From Falsiroseomonas sp050563525 (lineage in GTDB: Bacteria; Pseudomonadota; Alphaproteobacteria; Acetobacterales; Acetobacteraceae): DNA of 64,000 nt. Position 1 is the stretch's first letter; each line of letters starts with the position of its first letter. Below the pieces are notes generated by a model that had not been told where the DNA came from, did not search any database, and was given only the letters and a program-made list of their open reading frames with translations. The translations under genes and the position numbers were made by a program. Positions 51,418 to 59,746 of this stretch are shown piece after piece. The DNA lies in assembly GCF_050563525.1 (NCBI RefSeq), contig NZ_JBNXUN010000002.1, positions 248,001-312,000 of the forward strand, in the 5' to 3' direction.

Positions 51418-52400
51418 ACCAGCCGAACCGCCACCGCCACCGTAGCAAGAAGCCCAAGGGGGTCGCCCTTGATGGCTGGTTGATCGTGGACAAGCCCTCC
51501 GGCATCGGCTCCACCGACGTCGTCAACAAGGTGAAGCGCGCCTTCGATGCGCAGAAGGCAGGCCACGGCGGCACGCTGGACCCGCTGGCCACAGGGCTGC
51601 TGCCGGTCGCCTTCGGCGCCGCGACCAAGACCGTGCCCTACGTCATGGACGGCACCAAGACCTACCACTTCACGCTGAGGTTCGGCGAGGCGCGCGACAC
51701 CGACGATGCCGATGGCGCCGTCATCGCCACCAGCGACATCCGCCCGACCGACGCCGAGATCGAGGCGGCGCTGCCGGCCTTCCGCGGCGACATCATGCAG
51801 GTGCCGCCGGCCTATTCCGCGATCAAGATCAATGGCGAGCGCGCCTACGACCTGGCGCGCGACGGCCAGGTGGTGGAGATTGCGCCGCGTCCCGCGCGGA
51901 TCGACCGCTTCGACCTGATTTCCCGCCCGGATGCCGATACCGCCATCTTCCACGTGGAATCCGGCAAGGGCGTCTACATGCGCAGCCTGGGCCGCGATAT
52001 CGCCCGTGCGGTCGGCTCCGTCGGCCACATCACGGCGCTGCGTCGCCTGCGGGTCGGCCCCTTTCGGGAGGAGCATGCAATTCCCCTGGACAGGCTCGTC
52101 GGAACCGGCGATACGCCTCCCCCTTCCCCGGACCTCCTGCTTCCGGTGACGACCGCGCTGGCCGACATCCCGGCACTGGCCGTCACCGCTGAGGAGGCCA
52201 TGCGTCTCGATCAGGGCCAGGCGATCAGCCTGGTGGAACTGATGGGACGGATTCCTCGCAATGCCGATCCCGAAGGGGGCCTGCTGCGCGCGATGGCGGG
52301 GGAGCGTCTGCTCGGCCTGTGCCGGCTGGAGAGTGGTTGGATGCAGCCCGAGCGGCTGATCCAGCTCGATTCCGGGCAACAGTCGCGCAACGTGGCTTAA
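51414..52400 (+). CDS. truB: tRNA pseudouridine(55) synthase TruB
   Basis: A 328-aa enzyme making pseudouridine 55 in tRNA. DGWLIVDKPSGIGSTDVVNK and GHGGTLDPLATGLLPVAFG hold the catalytic Asp (GTLDPLATG). VPPAYSAIKINGERAYDLAR and KGVYMRSLGRDIARAVGSVG are also typical. It starts at GTG 51414, overlapping the rbfA stop (GTGA). A basic N-terminus (NRHRHRSKKPKG) precedes the conserved part. Confidence 0.98.
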   Translation: MNQPNRHRHRSKKPKGVALDGWLIVDKPSGIGSTDVVNKVKRAFDAQKAGHGGTLDPLATGLLPVAFGAATKTVPYVMDGTKTYHFTLRFGEARDTDDADGAVIATSDIRPTDAEIEAALPAFRGDIMQVPPAYSAIKINGERAYDLARDGQVVEIAPRPARIDRFDLISRPDADTAIFHVESGKGVYMRSLGRDIARAVGSVGHITALRRLRVGPFREEHAIPLDRLVGTGDTPPPSPDLLLPVTTALADIPALAVTAEEAMRLDQGQAISLVELMGRIPRNADPEGGLLRAMAGERLLGLCRLESGWMQPERLIQLDSGQQSRNVA

Positions 52401-52421
52401 CCCCGACCTGGAGGATCCCTG

Positions 52422-52745
52422 ATGTCGACGACGACCACCCCGGCCACCGAGCCGAAGCCCGCTGCCAAGATCATTGCGGCGACCGATACCGCCGCCCGCG
52501 CGGCGCTGATCAAGGAATACGCCACGAAGCCGGGCGACACGGGCAGCCCGGAGGTTCAGGTCGCCCTGATCTCCGCCCGTGTCACCATGCTGACGGAACA
52601 CCTGAAGGCGCACCCGAAGGATTTCCACAGCCGGCGCGGCCTGCTGGTGCTGGTCGGCCAGCGCCGCGGCCTGCTGGACTACGTGAAGCGCAAGGACCAG
52701 AAGCGCTACGAGACGCTGATCGGCCGCCTCGGCCTGCGTCGCTGA
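52422..52745 (+). CDS. rpsO: 30S ribosomal protein S15 with N-terminal extension
   Basis: A 107-aa S15; the usual length is 89. The core starts at about residue 22 (AARAALIKEYATKPGDTGSP) and ends YETLIGRLGLRR. The extra N-terminus MSTTTTPATEPKPAAKIIAA appears to be translated, because GGAGG precedes ATG 52422 at normal spacing and no other start fits. It is last of the rimP operon; pnp, its usual neighbour, is 9.4 kb away. Confidence 0.97.
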   Translation: MSTTTTPATEPKPAAKIIAATDTAARAALIKEYATKPGDTGSPEVQVALISARVTMLTEHLKAHPKDFHSRRGLLVLVGQRRGLLDYVKRKDQKRYETLIGRLGLRR

Positions 52746-52753
52746 TACCGGCC

Positions 52754-52781
52754 GCGGCCGGGGATCAAGCCCCCCGGCCGC
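52754..52781 (+). terminator. GC-rich hairpin after rpsO
   Basis: GCGGCCGGGG (52754-52763) pairs perfectly with CCCCGGCCGC (52772-52781) around an eight-base loop. No T run follows, so if it acts as a terminator it is not of the simple intrinsic type. It lies between the rpsO stop and the hisF GTG (52806). Confidence 0.5.
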
Positions 52782-52805
52782 GCCGAACCTGCGGAGTTCC
52801 TGCCC

Positions 52806-53576
52806 GTGCTCGCCTTGCGCGTGATCCCGTGCCTGGACGTCAAGGACGGACGGGTGGTCAAGGGCGTCAACTTCCTCGAATTGCGCGATGCGGGCGACCC
52901 CGTCGAACAGGCACGCATCTACGACCGCGAGGGCGCGGACGAGGTCACCTTCCTCGACATCGGCGCGAGCCATGAGGGCCGCGACACCATCCTCGATGTC
53001 GTCTCCCGCACCGCGTCCCAGGTCTTCATCCCGCTGACCGTGGGCGGCGGCGTGCGCCATGTGGACGACATGCGCCGCCTGCTGCTGGCCGGCGCCGACA
53101 AGATCTCCATCAACTCCTCCGCCGTCGCCGACCCGGCGCTGGTGACGCGCGGCGCGGAGGCCTTCGGAAGCCAGGCCATCGTCGTCGCCGTCGACGCGCG
53201 CGGCGACGGCAAGGGCGGGTGGGAGGTCTTCACCCATGGCGGCCGCCGCGGCACCGGAATTGATGCCGTGGCGTGGTGCCGGCAGGCCGAGGCGCGCGGC
53301 GCCGGAGAGATCCTGTTGACCTCCATGGACCGCGACGGCACCCGCGCCGGCTTCGACCTGGACCTGCTGCGCGCGGTGCGGGCGGCGGTCCGCCTGCCTA
53401 TCGTCGCCTCGGGCGGGGTGGGGGAGGCGCGACACTTCGTCGAAGGCGCGCAGGCCGGCGCCACCGGGCTGCTCGCCGCGAGCGTGTTCCACTACGGCCA
53501 GATGCGGATCGGCGAGGCGAAGGCGGCGCTGGAAGCCGCTGGCCTTCCGGTGCGTCCCCTGGCGGAGTCCACCTGA
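52806..53576 (+). CDS. hisF: Imidazole glycerol phosphate synthase, cyclase subunit
   Basis: A 256-aa TIM-barrel cyclase of histidine synthesis, partner of HisH. The catalytic Asp residues are in VIPCLDVKDGRVVKG (N-terminal) and IVVAVDARGDG (central). VGGGVRHVDDMRRLLLAGAD and PIVASGGVGEARHF are phosphate-binding loops. The start is GTG 52806. It abuts hisE (stop 53574-53576, ATG 53577). Other his genes are not in the window. Confidence 0.98.
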   Translation: MLALRVIPCLDVKDGRVVKGVNFLELRDAGDPVEQARIYDREGADEVTFLDIGASHEGRDTILDVVSRTASQVFIPLTVGGGVRHVDDMRRLLLAGADKISINSSAVADPALVTRGAEAFGSQAIVVAVDARGDGKGGWEVFTHGGRRGTGIDAVAWCRQAEARGAGEILLTSMDRDGTRAGFDLDLLRAVRAAVRLPIVASGGVGEARHFVEGAQAGATGLLAASVFHYGQMRIGEAKAALEAAGLPVRPLAEST

Positions 53577-54197
53577 ATGGCCAAGACCGCGAAGACCCGT
53601 ACCGGAAAGGCGCCCGTCGCCAAGCGCCCGGCGGCCAAGCCTGCGAAGGCGAAGCCGGCGAAGGCCGTGAAGGCCGTGAAGGCCGTGAAGGCCAAGCCCG
53701 GCAAGGCGCAGCGCAAATCCGCCAAGGTGGCCGCCGCCCTGCCGATCCCGGCCTCGATCCCGGTGCCGGAGCGGCTGGCCCGGCCGCGCGCGCTGGACGC
53801 CGGCAACGGCGCGCTGGCACCCTACGCCGTGGAGGGGGCTGGCGCGGATATTCTCGACACCCTTTGGCGAACGGTCGAGGCGCGTCGCGCCGCCGGCGAC
53901 ATCGCCACCTCCCACTCCGCACGCCTGCTGGCGCGCGGCACGCCGAAGGTGGCGCAGAAGCTGGGCGAGGAGGCGGTCGAATGCGTCATCGAGGCGACGC
54001 TGGGCAACCGTGCCGCCACGGTGCTGGAGAGTGCGGACCTGCTGTACCACCTGATCGTCGTCTGGGTGGATGCCGGCATCGACCCGTCCGAGGTCTGGGC
54101 CGAACTGGCCCGCCGCCAGGGCATCTCCGGCATCGCGGAAAAGGCGGCGCGTCCGAAGGCACTGGTCCGCGCGGCCAACACCACGAAACTACCCTGA
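53577..54197 (+). CDS. hisE: Phosphoribosyl-ATP diphosphatase with histone-H1-like N-terminal tail
   Basis: A 206-aa protein; HisE is normally about 100 residues. The catalytic domain spans about residues 93-185: ILDTLWRTVEARRAAGDIAT, then KVAQKLGEEAVECVIEATLG and DLLYHLIVVWVDAGI, with the metal-binding Glu/Asp residues. Before it lies a tail of about 55 residues rich in Lys, Ala and Pro (KPAKAKPAKAVKAVKAVKAK), made partly by a 9-bp DNA repeat (53661-53687). ATG 53577 directly follows the hisF stop, and no later start before the catalytic domain is obvious. Confidence 0.92.
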   Translation: MAKTAKTRTGKAPVAKRPAAKPAKAKPAKAVKAVKAVKAKPGKAQRKSAKVAAALPIPASIPVPERLARPRALDAGNGALAPYAVEGAGADILDTLWRTVEARRAAGDIATSHSARLLARGTPKVAQKLGEEAVECVIEATLGNRAATVLESADLLYHLIVVWVDAGIDPSEVWAELARRQGISGIAEKAARPKALVRAANTTKLP

Positions 54198-54201
54198 ACC
54201 G

Positions 54202-54648
54202 CTACCGCACCAGGTCGCGGATATCGTTGTTGCGCCAGGGCGCCGGCAGGCTCGGCTGGGGGCAGAGCCGGGCGCGGGCGGACCAGCCATCCGTGCTCGT
54301 CAGGCGGTAGGAGGTGCGGTTCGGTGTCTCGTAGGTGACGGTGATCGTCTCGGCGGGACCACCACCTTGCAAATCGCCGCAGGCCTGCGTCACGCGAAAG
54401 CGGTTCGGCCCGGCAGGCTCGATCCGCTGGAAGCGGCAGAAGTCCCGCGCACCGCCGATGCCGTCCCGGCGCAGCAACTGCAGCGTGGCGTGGGAGGCGC
54501 GACCGCAGGGCGTGCCTTCCGCGACATAGTAGCCGCGGTCCAGCGGCAGCATCGCCTGGGCGGCGGCCAGGTTGGGCAGCATCCAGAACACCATGCCCAT
54601 CAACGCGCGCCGTATCTTCTGGCTCGGGCTCGGCTGGATCCGGCGCAT
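54202..54648 (-). CDS. Secreted protein of unknown function
   Basis: A 148-aa protein with a Sec signal (MVFWMLPNLAAAQA, cleavage likely after AQA). The mature part has four Cys (TPCGRASH; DFCRFQRIEP; TQACGDLQG; RLCPQPSLP), which could form two disulfides. Start 54648 has GAGGAG 8 nt upstream; ATG 54600 nearer the hydrophobic core is an alternative. It converges with hisE with a gap of 4 bp and is divergent from the HIT gene. No family recognised. Confidence 0.7.
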   Translation of the reverse strand: MRRIQPSPSQKIRRALMGMVFWMLPNLAAAQAMLPLDRGYYVAEGTPCGRASHATLQLLRRDGIGGARDFCRFQRIEPAGPNRFRVTQACGDLQGGGPAETITVTYETPNRTSYRLTSTDGWSARARLCPQPSLPAPWRNNDIRDLVR

Positions 54649-54772
54649 CGCGGAAGCTCCTCGGCTGTCCTGCAACCATGGCGAATGCATCCACGCGCCG
54701 CACCTCACATCCCGGCGCTTGCGCAGGGGCCGCACCCTCGCCAGAACAAGGGTGATCCACCGGAGAGCCACG

Positions 54773-55159
54773 ATGCGCGTGACCGGCCTGCCGCCCTACG
54801 ACCCCGGCAACATCTTCGCCCGCATCCTGCGCGGCGAGATTCCGGCACAGACGCTGCATGACGATGCCTTCGCGCTGGCCTTCCGCGACATCAACCCGCA
54901 GGCGCCGGTGCATGTGCTGGTGATCCCGAAGGGCGCCTATGTCAGCCAGGCGGATTTCGCCGCGAACGCCTCGGATGCCGAAATCGCCGGCTTCTGGCGT
55001 GCCGTCGGCAGCGTCGCCCGCGCGTTAGGGCTGGAGGAGCAGGGCTACCGCATCCTGTCCAACATGGGCGAGGATGCGGGGCAGGAGGTGCCGCATTTCC
55101 ATGTCCACATCTTCGGCGGCCGCCGGCTCGGCCGCATGGTTCCGCAAGCCGGGAGCTGA
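54773..55159 (+). CDS. HIT family nucleotide hydrolase (HinT-like)
   Basis: A 128-aa histidine-triad protein. YDPGNIFARILRGEIPAQTL is the usual start, and PHFHVHIFGGRRLG holds the HxHxH triad. Such proteins hydrolyse purine phosphoramidates. HIT genes next to his genes are common in alphaproteobacteria, which agrees with hisF-hisE upstream. ATG 54773 is preceded by CGGAGA at normal spacing. Confidence 0.94.
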   Translation: MRVTGLPPYDPGNIFARILRGEIPAQTLHDDAFALAFRDINPQAPVHVLVIPKGAYVSQADFAANASDAEIAGFWRAVGSVARALGLEEQGYRILSNMGEDAGQEVPHFHVHIFGGRRLGRMVPQAGS

Positions 55160-55189
55160 GGGATGGTCCCGCGAAGGGCGGGCTGGGCC

Positions 55190-56035
55190 ATGACCAACGC
55201 CGAGGCCGAGGCCCGGGCGGCACTGGCCGCCATCGGCAGCCTGCCCGATGCCGAGATCGACATCGCCCAGGCGGCGCTGCAACTGGCCCGCATCGACGCC
55301 CCCGCGCTGGATTGGCGTGCCGGCGCGGAGCACCTGACGGCCCTGGCGCGTGAGGCCGTGGCAGCCGCGGCCGCCGACCCTGTCGCCGATGCCGGCGATC
55401 CCTCCCGCCGCCGCGCCGTGCTGGCCGAGGTGATCCATGGCCGCTTCGGCTATGGCGGCGATGGCGACACCTATGAGGACATGGCTAACGCGAACCTGCT
55501 GCGGGTGATCGAACGGCGCCGCGGCCTGCCCGTGACGCTCGGCATCCTCTGGCTGCACGCGGCGGAGGCGGCGGGGTGGGAGGCGCATGGCGTGGACTTC
55601 CCCGGCCACTTCCTGATCGCCCTGGCCGGGCGCGGCAAGGTGGTGGTGGATGTCTTCGCCGGCGGCACCGCCATGGATGCGCGCGACCTGCGCGCCACCC
55701 TGAAGCGCTTCGCCGGCGACCAAGCGGAACTCGGCCCCACCAGCCTGGCGCCGATGGACCGCCGCGCCGTGCTGCTGCGGCTGCAGAACAACATCAAGGT
55801 GCGGCGCCTGCGGGACGGCGACTTGGCGGGTGCCGTCGCCTGCACCGAGGACATGCTGCGCATCGCCCCGGATGCCGCGCCGCTGTGGCGCGAGGCCGGG
55901 CTGATGCACCAGCGCCTGGACCATATCGGCGCCGCCATCGCGGCGCTCGAGACCTTCCTGACTCTGGCGCCGGAGGGGGTTCAGGCGATGCGGGTGCGCG
56001 GGCTGCTGGAGGAATTGCGCCAGCGCCTCAACTGA
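55190..56035 (+). CDS. SirB1/transglutaminase-like family protein with TPR-type C-terminus
   Basis: A 281-aa protein. The N-terminal half has the SirB1 pattern: VLAEVIHGRFGYGGDGDTYE, NANLLRVIERRRGLPVTLGI and GVDFPGHFLIALAGRGKVVV, a transglutaminase-like fold whose activity is unclear. The C-terminal part (VACTEDMLRIAPDAAPLWRE ... HIGAAIAALETFLTLAPEG) is TPR-like. ATG 55190 is taken as the start; an earlier ATG at 55163 would add nine residues. It follows the HIT gene closely on the same strand. Confidence 0.85.
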   Translation: MTNAEAEARAALAAIGSLPDAEIDIAQAALQLARIDAPALDWRAGAEHLTALAREAVAAAAADPVADAGDPSRRRAVLAEVIHGRFGYGGDGDTYEDMANANLLRVIERRRGLPVTLGILWLHAAEAAGWEAHGVDFPGHFLIALAGRGKVVVDVFAGGTAMDARDLRATLKRFAGDQAELGPTSLAPMDRRAVLLRLQNNIKVRRLRDGDLAGAVACTEDMLRIAPDAAPLWREAGLMHQRLDHIGAAIAALETFLTLAPEGVQAMRVRGLLEELRQRLN

Positions 56036-56044
56036 GCCGCGGAC

Positions 56045-56446
56045 TCAGCCGGCGGGGGCGCAGCTGGTGAAGGTGACGCGCAGCACCGTGTTGTCCCGCG
56101 TCGAGCCACCCGGCGTGAACGCCTGGATCGAGGCTTGCCCGCCCGCCGGCAGCACGCCCGAGCTGATCGACCCGGATTTCCGGCTGTTATTGCCCGAAAG
56201 CTCGACATTGGCGGTGATGCGCACCGGTGCGGTACCGTCGTTGCGGACAGTCAGGAAAATGTTGCTGAGGCCAAGGCTGCCGCTGTGCGTTGCCATCGGC
56301 GTCCGCAGCCGGCAGCCATTCATGGTGTTGCCCGATGACAGCAGGGTCGGGCCGCTCCAGGTATAGGCGGCCTGCGCCATCGCCTGGGCCGGGGCCAGGG
56401 AGGCGAAGCCGCTGCACAGTAGGGCGGCCGCGATGATCTTGCGCAT
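56045..56446 (-). CDS. Secreted protein of unknown function
   Basis: A 133-aa protein with a clear Sec signal (IIAAALLCSGFASLAPAQAM, cleavage near AQA). The mature part is rich in Ser, Thr, Asn and Gly and looks like one beta-sandwich domain (ITANVELSGNNSRKSGSISS; NTVLRVTFTSCAPAG), with two Cys that could pair. It converges with the SirB1-like gene. No family recognised. Confidence 0.65.
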   Translation of the reverse strand: MRKIIAAALLCSGFASLAPAQAMAQAAYTWSGPTLLSSGNTMNGCRLRTPMATHSGSLGLSNIFLTVRNDGTAPVRITANVELSGNNSRKSGSISSGVLPAGGQASIQAFTPGGSTRDNTVLRVTFTSCAPAG

Positions 56447-56548
56447 GATTGGGTTGTCCCTGTTCGTCCGGCGCGATTGCCGGTGCAGGGGCAGAATGAC
56501 CGGACAGGGCGCCGAGGTCGATGCGGTGCCGTCGATACTGCCGATAGA

Positions 56549-58027
56549 TCAGGCCTTGGCGTCAGCGGCGCGCAGATCCGCGACGAAGGCGGCAAAGCCC
56601 TCGGCCTGCATCGCCGGGTCGGGCAGCCGCAGCAGGTAGCTGGGGTGGACGGTGGCGAAGACCGGGTGCCCGGTGAGCCCCGTCACCACCTGCCCACGCG
56701 TCTTCAGCACCGGCAGCTTCTTGCCCGTCACCGCCAGCAACGCGGAGGCGCCCAGCGCGACCACCATCCGCGGCCCCACCGCCGAAATCTCCCGCGCCAG
56801 GAAGGGCCGGTAGTAGGTGATGTCGCCGGCATCCGGCGACTGGTGCAGGCGGCGCTTGCCGGTGGGCGTGTATTTGAAGTGCTTCACGGCGTTGGTCATG
56901 TAGGTCTCGGCGCGAGCCACGCCGGCCTGCTCCAGGGCGCGGTTCAGCAGACGCCCGGCTGGGCCGACGAAGGGGCGGCCGGCGATGTCCTCCTCATCCC
57001 CCGGCTGTTCTCCCACGAACAGCAGCTTCGCGCCGACCGCACCCTCGCCGAACACCGGTTGTGTCGCGCGCGCGGCGAAATCCGGCAGGTCGGGGCGGGA
57101 GAGCAGTTCCTGGCGCAGATCGGCCAGGGCGCGCTCGGGGTCGGGATGGGCGTCAAGGGCTGTAAACAGGCTCATATCCGCCGGAACGCCGGTGGGCGCC
57201 GAAAGATGCGCATCGAGGTACCGGGCATCCTGCGGCCGCGGATTGGGCGCGGAGGCGCCGCGCGCCACCATCTCCGCCACCCGGCGCGGAGCCTCCGCCA
57301 TCAGGCGCGGAATCTCCGCCGCCTCCGGCAGGTTGCGCCAGTATTTGCGCGGCATCTCGGCCCGCATGGCGCCGGGCTTCAGGCGCGCCGGGTTGAAGAT
57401 GGAGACGTAGTAGGCGCGCCACAGCGGCTCCATCGCATCATCCGGCGGCACGTCGGCGCGGCGGCCACCGGGGCCGAATGCCAGCGCCTGACCGTCCCAG
57501 GCGACGCTGCGGCGCGGAGTGACGATGGACCATCGCAGGCTGGCGAAGCGGCGGACGAAGAAATCCGCCTCGGCTTCCTCGATGTGGTGGTCAGGCTCGA
57601 ACCAAGCGACGTGGCGCGGGCCGTCCTCGGCCTGCACCTCCCGGAACCGGACGAAGGCGTGCATCTTGTGCGCGTCGCGCCGCACCGCCTTCACCAGGGT
57701 GGAAAGCCGGATGATGGCCGGATCGGTGGCCAGCTGCATCAGGTGCCGCTCCCCCTGCACCAGGCGCCAGAGCAGGCCGTACAGTAGCGCGAAGCGCTCG
57801 CGGTCGCTGTGCCGGATGGCAATCGCGGCCTGTTCCACGAAGGCGCGCGGCACGCCAAGGGGTGCGGTGGAAACCGGCGCCGGTGCCTCCGCGAACAGCC
57901 CCGCGGCCTCGCCCGCCACCTGCCATTCCACCGCATCCGGTGGGATGCCCGCCGCCACCAAGCCGCGCGCCGCCTGGCGCCAGCCAGGGAAATCGGCGGG
58001 ACCAGGCAGGGTCGCCAGGTGGATCAT
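56549..58027 (-). CDS. UdgX-family uracil-DNA glycosylase fused to an N-terminal TIGR03915/DUF4130-type domain
   Basis: A 492-aa DNA-repair fusion. The N-terminal about 270 residues match the small protein that accompanies the repair radical SAM protein (ALLYGLLWRLVQGERHLMQL; VRFREVQAEDGPRHVAWFEP; RRSVAWDGQALAFGPGG). The C-terminal part is a family-4-like UDG: LLFVGEQPGDEEDIAGRPFV, and TGKRRLHQSPDAGD with His395 in the KRR(L/I)H loop. In mycobacterial UdgX the equivalent His forms a covalent bond to uracil sites. TVHPSYLLRLPDP is the last UDG motif. The start overlaps the radical SAM stop by one base (TGATG). Confidence 0.9.
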   Translation of the reverse strand: MIHLATLPGPADFPGWRQAARGLVAAGIPPDAVEWQVAGEAAGLFAEAPAPVSTAPLGVPRAFVEQAAIAIRHSDRERFALLYGLLWRLVQGERHLMQLATDPAIIRLSTLVKAVRRDAHKMHAFVRFREVQAEDGPRHVAWFEPDHHIEEAEADFFVRRFASLRWSIVTPRRSVAWDGQALAFGPGGRRADVPPDDAMEPLWRAYYVSIFNPARLKPGAMRAEMPRKYWRNLPEAAEIPRLMAEAPRRVAEMVARGASAPNPRPQDARYLDAHLSAPTGVPADMSLFTALDAHPDPERALADLRQELLSRPDLPDFAARATQPVFGEGAVGAKLLFVGEQPGDEEDIAGRPFVGPAGRLLNRALEQAGVARAETYMTNAVKHFKYTPTGKRRLHQSPDAGDITYYRPFLAREISAVGPRMVVALGASALLAVTGKKLPVLKTRGQVVTGLTGHPVFATVHPSYLLRLPDPAMQAEGFAAFVADLRAADAKA

Positions 58028-59301
58028 CAGAACAGGGAAAGCTGCGCCGGGCGGGCGCCGCCGGGCAGGGCCGTGGCGAAGCCGGTGGCGGGCAGCAGCA
58101 GGCGGCGCAGGCCGGTGCTGTCCAGCCCGCGCGGCGCATGGTCCGCCAGCACCACGAAGGGCAGGATTTTTGACAATTTCACCCGCAGCCGCGCCAGATC
58201 CGCAACGCGCAGCGTGGTGTGGCGGCGGGCCGCCAGCAGCCGATCCACCGTCTTCGCGCCGAGCGCCGGCACGCGCAGCAGCGCCTCCCGCGGGGCGCGG
58301 TTCAGATCCACCGGGAAGTCCTGGCGGGACCGCAGCGCCCAGGCGGTCTTCGGGTCCAGCTCCAGGTCCAGCATGCCGCCCTGGCCGCCGGCCATGATCT
58401 CCTCGCGGGAGAAGCCATAGAAGCGCAGCAGCCAATCCGCCTGGTATAGCCGGTGTTCCCGCACCAGCGGCGGCGCGACCGGCGGCAGCAGCCGGGACGC
58501 GTCCGGAATCGGACTGTAGGCTGAATAATAGACGCGCCGCATCCGGTAGCTGGCGTAAAGGTCCGTCGCCGTGCCGAGGATCGCGCCATCATCCGCCGCA
58601 TCGGCGCCGACGATCATCTGCGTGCTCTGCCCCGCCGGGGCGAAGCGCTTTGGCCCGGCGCGGCGCGCGGTCTTCACCTCATCCTGCGAGCCCTCGATCC
58701 GCGTCCGCAGGCCGGCCATGGCGTGGCGGATCCGGCGAAAATCCTTCTCCGGCGCCAGGGATTCCAGCCCGGCGACGGTCGGCAATTCCATGTTGATGGA
58801 CAGCCGGTCGGCATACAGACCGGCCTCCGCCAGCAGTTCCGGCGCCGCATCCGGGATGGTCTTCAGGTGAATGTAGCCGCGGAAGCCGTGGTTCAGCCGC
58901 AGGGTCCGGGCCACGCGCACCACCTGTTCCATGGTGTAGTCCGGCGATCGGATGATGCCGGAGGACAGGAACAGACCCTCGATGGTGTTGCGGCGGTAGA
59001 AGCCGAGCGTGAGTTGCACCACCTCCTCCACCGTGAACCGCGCCCGTGGCGTGTTGGAGGAAGCGCGGTTGATGCAGTAGGCGCAGTCGAAGACGCAGGC
59101 ATTGGTCAGCAGCAGCTTGAGCAGCGAAATGCAGCGGCCATCCGGCGCATAGGCATGGCAGATGCCGCTGCCCTCGGTACTGCCAATGCCGCCCTTCAGA
59201 CTGTTGCGCTTGCTGGTGCCGGAGGAGGCGCAGGAGGCATCGTACTTCGCCGCATCGGCCAGGATTTCGAGTTTCTGCAGCAGCTCCATGGGCGAGGGCA
59301 T
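58027..59301 (-). CDS. Putative DNA modification/repair radical SAM protein (UDG-linked, TIGR03916-type)
   Basis: A 424-aa radical SAM protein. The cluster motif CVFDCAYC (CxxxCxxC) is in LLLTNACVFDCAYCINRASS, and EGLFLSSGIIRSPDYTMEQV is the next core strand. A C-terminal helix-hairpin-helix (NRAPREALLRVPALGAKTVD) suggests DNA binding. This family is known to occur beside UdgX-type proteins; its chemistry is not established. A LexA box lies 18 bp before the start (59319-59333), so SOS control is likely. ATG 59301 is chosen; ATG 59289 is possible. Confidence 0.92.
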   Translation of the reverse strand: MPSPMELLQKLEILADAAKYDASCASSGTSKRNSLKGGIGSTEGSGICHAYAPDGRCISLLKLLLTNACVFDCAYCINRASSNTPRARFTVEEVVQLTLGFYRRNTIEGLFLSSGIIRSPDYTMEQVVRVARTLRLNHGFRGYIHLKTIPDAAPELLAEAGLYADRLSINMELPTVAGLESLAPEKDFRRIRHAMAGLRTRIEGSQDEVKTARRAGPKRFAPAGQSTQMIVGADAADDGAILGTATDLYASYRMRRVYYSAYSPIPDASRLLPPVAPPLVREHRLYQADWLLRFYGFSREEIMAGGQGGMLDLELDPKTAWALRSRQDFPVDLNRAPREALLRVPALGAKTVDRLLAARRHTTLRVADLARLRVKLSKILPFVVLADHAPRGLDSTGLRRLLLPATGFATALPGGARPAQLSLF

Positions 59302-59318
59302 CCTGGGGCGGGTTCATC

Positions 59319-59333
59319 GTTCATATTATGTTC
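59319..59333 (-). promoter_or_regulatory. LexA (SOS) box of the alphaproteobacterial type
   Basis: GTTC (59319-59322), seven bases ATATTAT and GTTC (59330-59333) match the GTTC-N7-GTTC direct repeat exactly, 18 bp from the radical SAM start. A further GTTC sits at 59312-59315. The site could also affect the divergent small gene. Confidence 0.8.
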
Positions 59334-59415
59334 CTAGCGACGTACGCAAGGCCGCCCGGTGTCGGAAAACCTACAGTCTTGTCTATGGCGCCCGTTCTGC
59401 TCCAATATTGTGGAA

Positions 59416-59631
59416 ATGTCCTCACACGCTGACCAGCAAGAACCTGATCCGGAAGCCGCGGGGCCGCTGCCCGTAGCGCGGTCGCTCGATTCGATCCTGC
59501 TGGAGCTGCGTCAGCTTGCCTTGATCGCGCTGGATTCCGACCAGCCCATGGCCGCGGTTCTGATCGCCGGCACCGCCGACCGTCTGGAGGCGACGATCCC
59601 ACCACTGCCGCCGAGGCCCAGCTACCCTTAG
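59416..59631 (+). CDS. Hypothetical small protein divergent from the SOS operon
   Basis: A 71-aa protein (MSSHADQQEPDPEAAGPLPV...) with an acidic N-terminus and a central amphipathic helix (LLELRQLALIALDSDQPMAA). The frame is open from 59359 (GTG), but ATG 59416 is the first good start. It is divergent from the radical SAM gene and about 80 bp from the LexA box. No family recognised. Confidence 0.45.
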   Translation: MSSHADQQEPDPEAAGPLPVARSLDSILLELRQLALIALDSDQPMAAVLIAGTADRLEATIPPLPPRPSYP

Positions 59632-59681
59632 CAGGCTGTGGAAACCCGCCGAAAAGCCCTCTCGCCCACGTCTCTTGGGGT

Positions 59682-59697
59682 TCGGCATATATGCCGA
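59682..59697. other. Perfect 16-bp palindrome
   Basis: TCGGCATATATGCCGA is a perfect palindrome with an AT-rich centre in an otherwise GC-rich region, about 50 bp after the small gene. It looks like an operator for a dimeric regulator. Just after it, GAGGAGGT precedes a nine-codon frame (59716-59742, MQVAAISH). Confidence 0.45.
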
Positions 59698-59746
59698 GCG
59701 TTAGGTGAGGAGGTCATGCAAGTAGCTGCGATCTCTCACTAATTTC

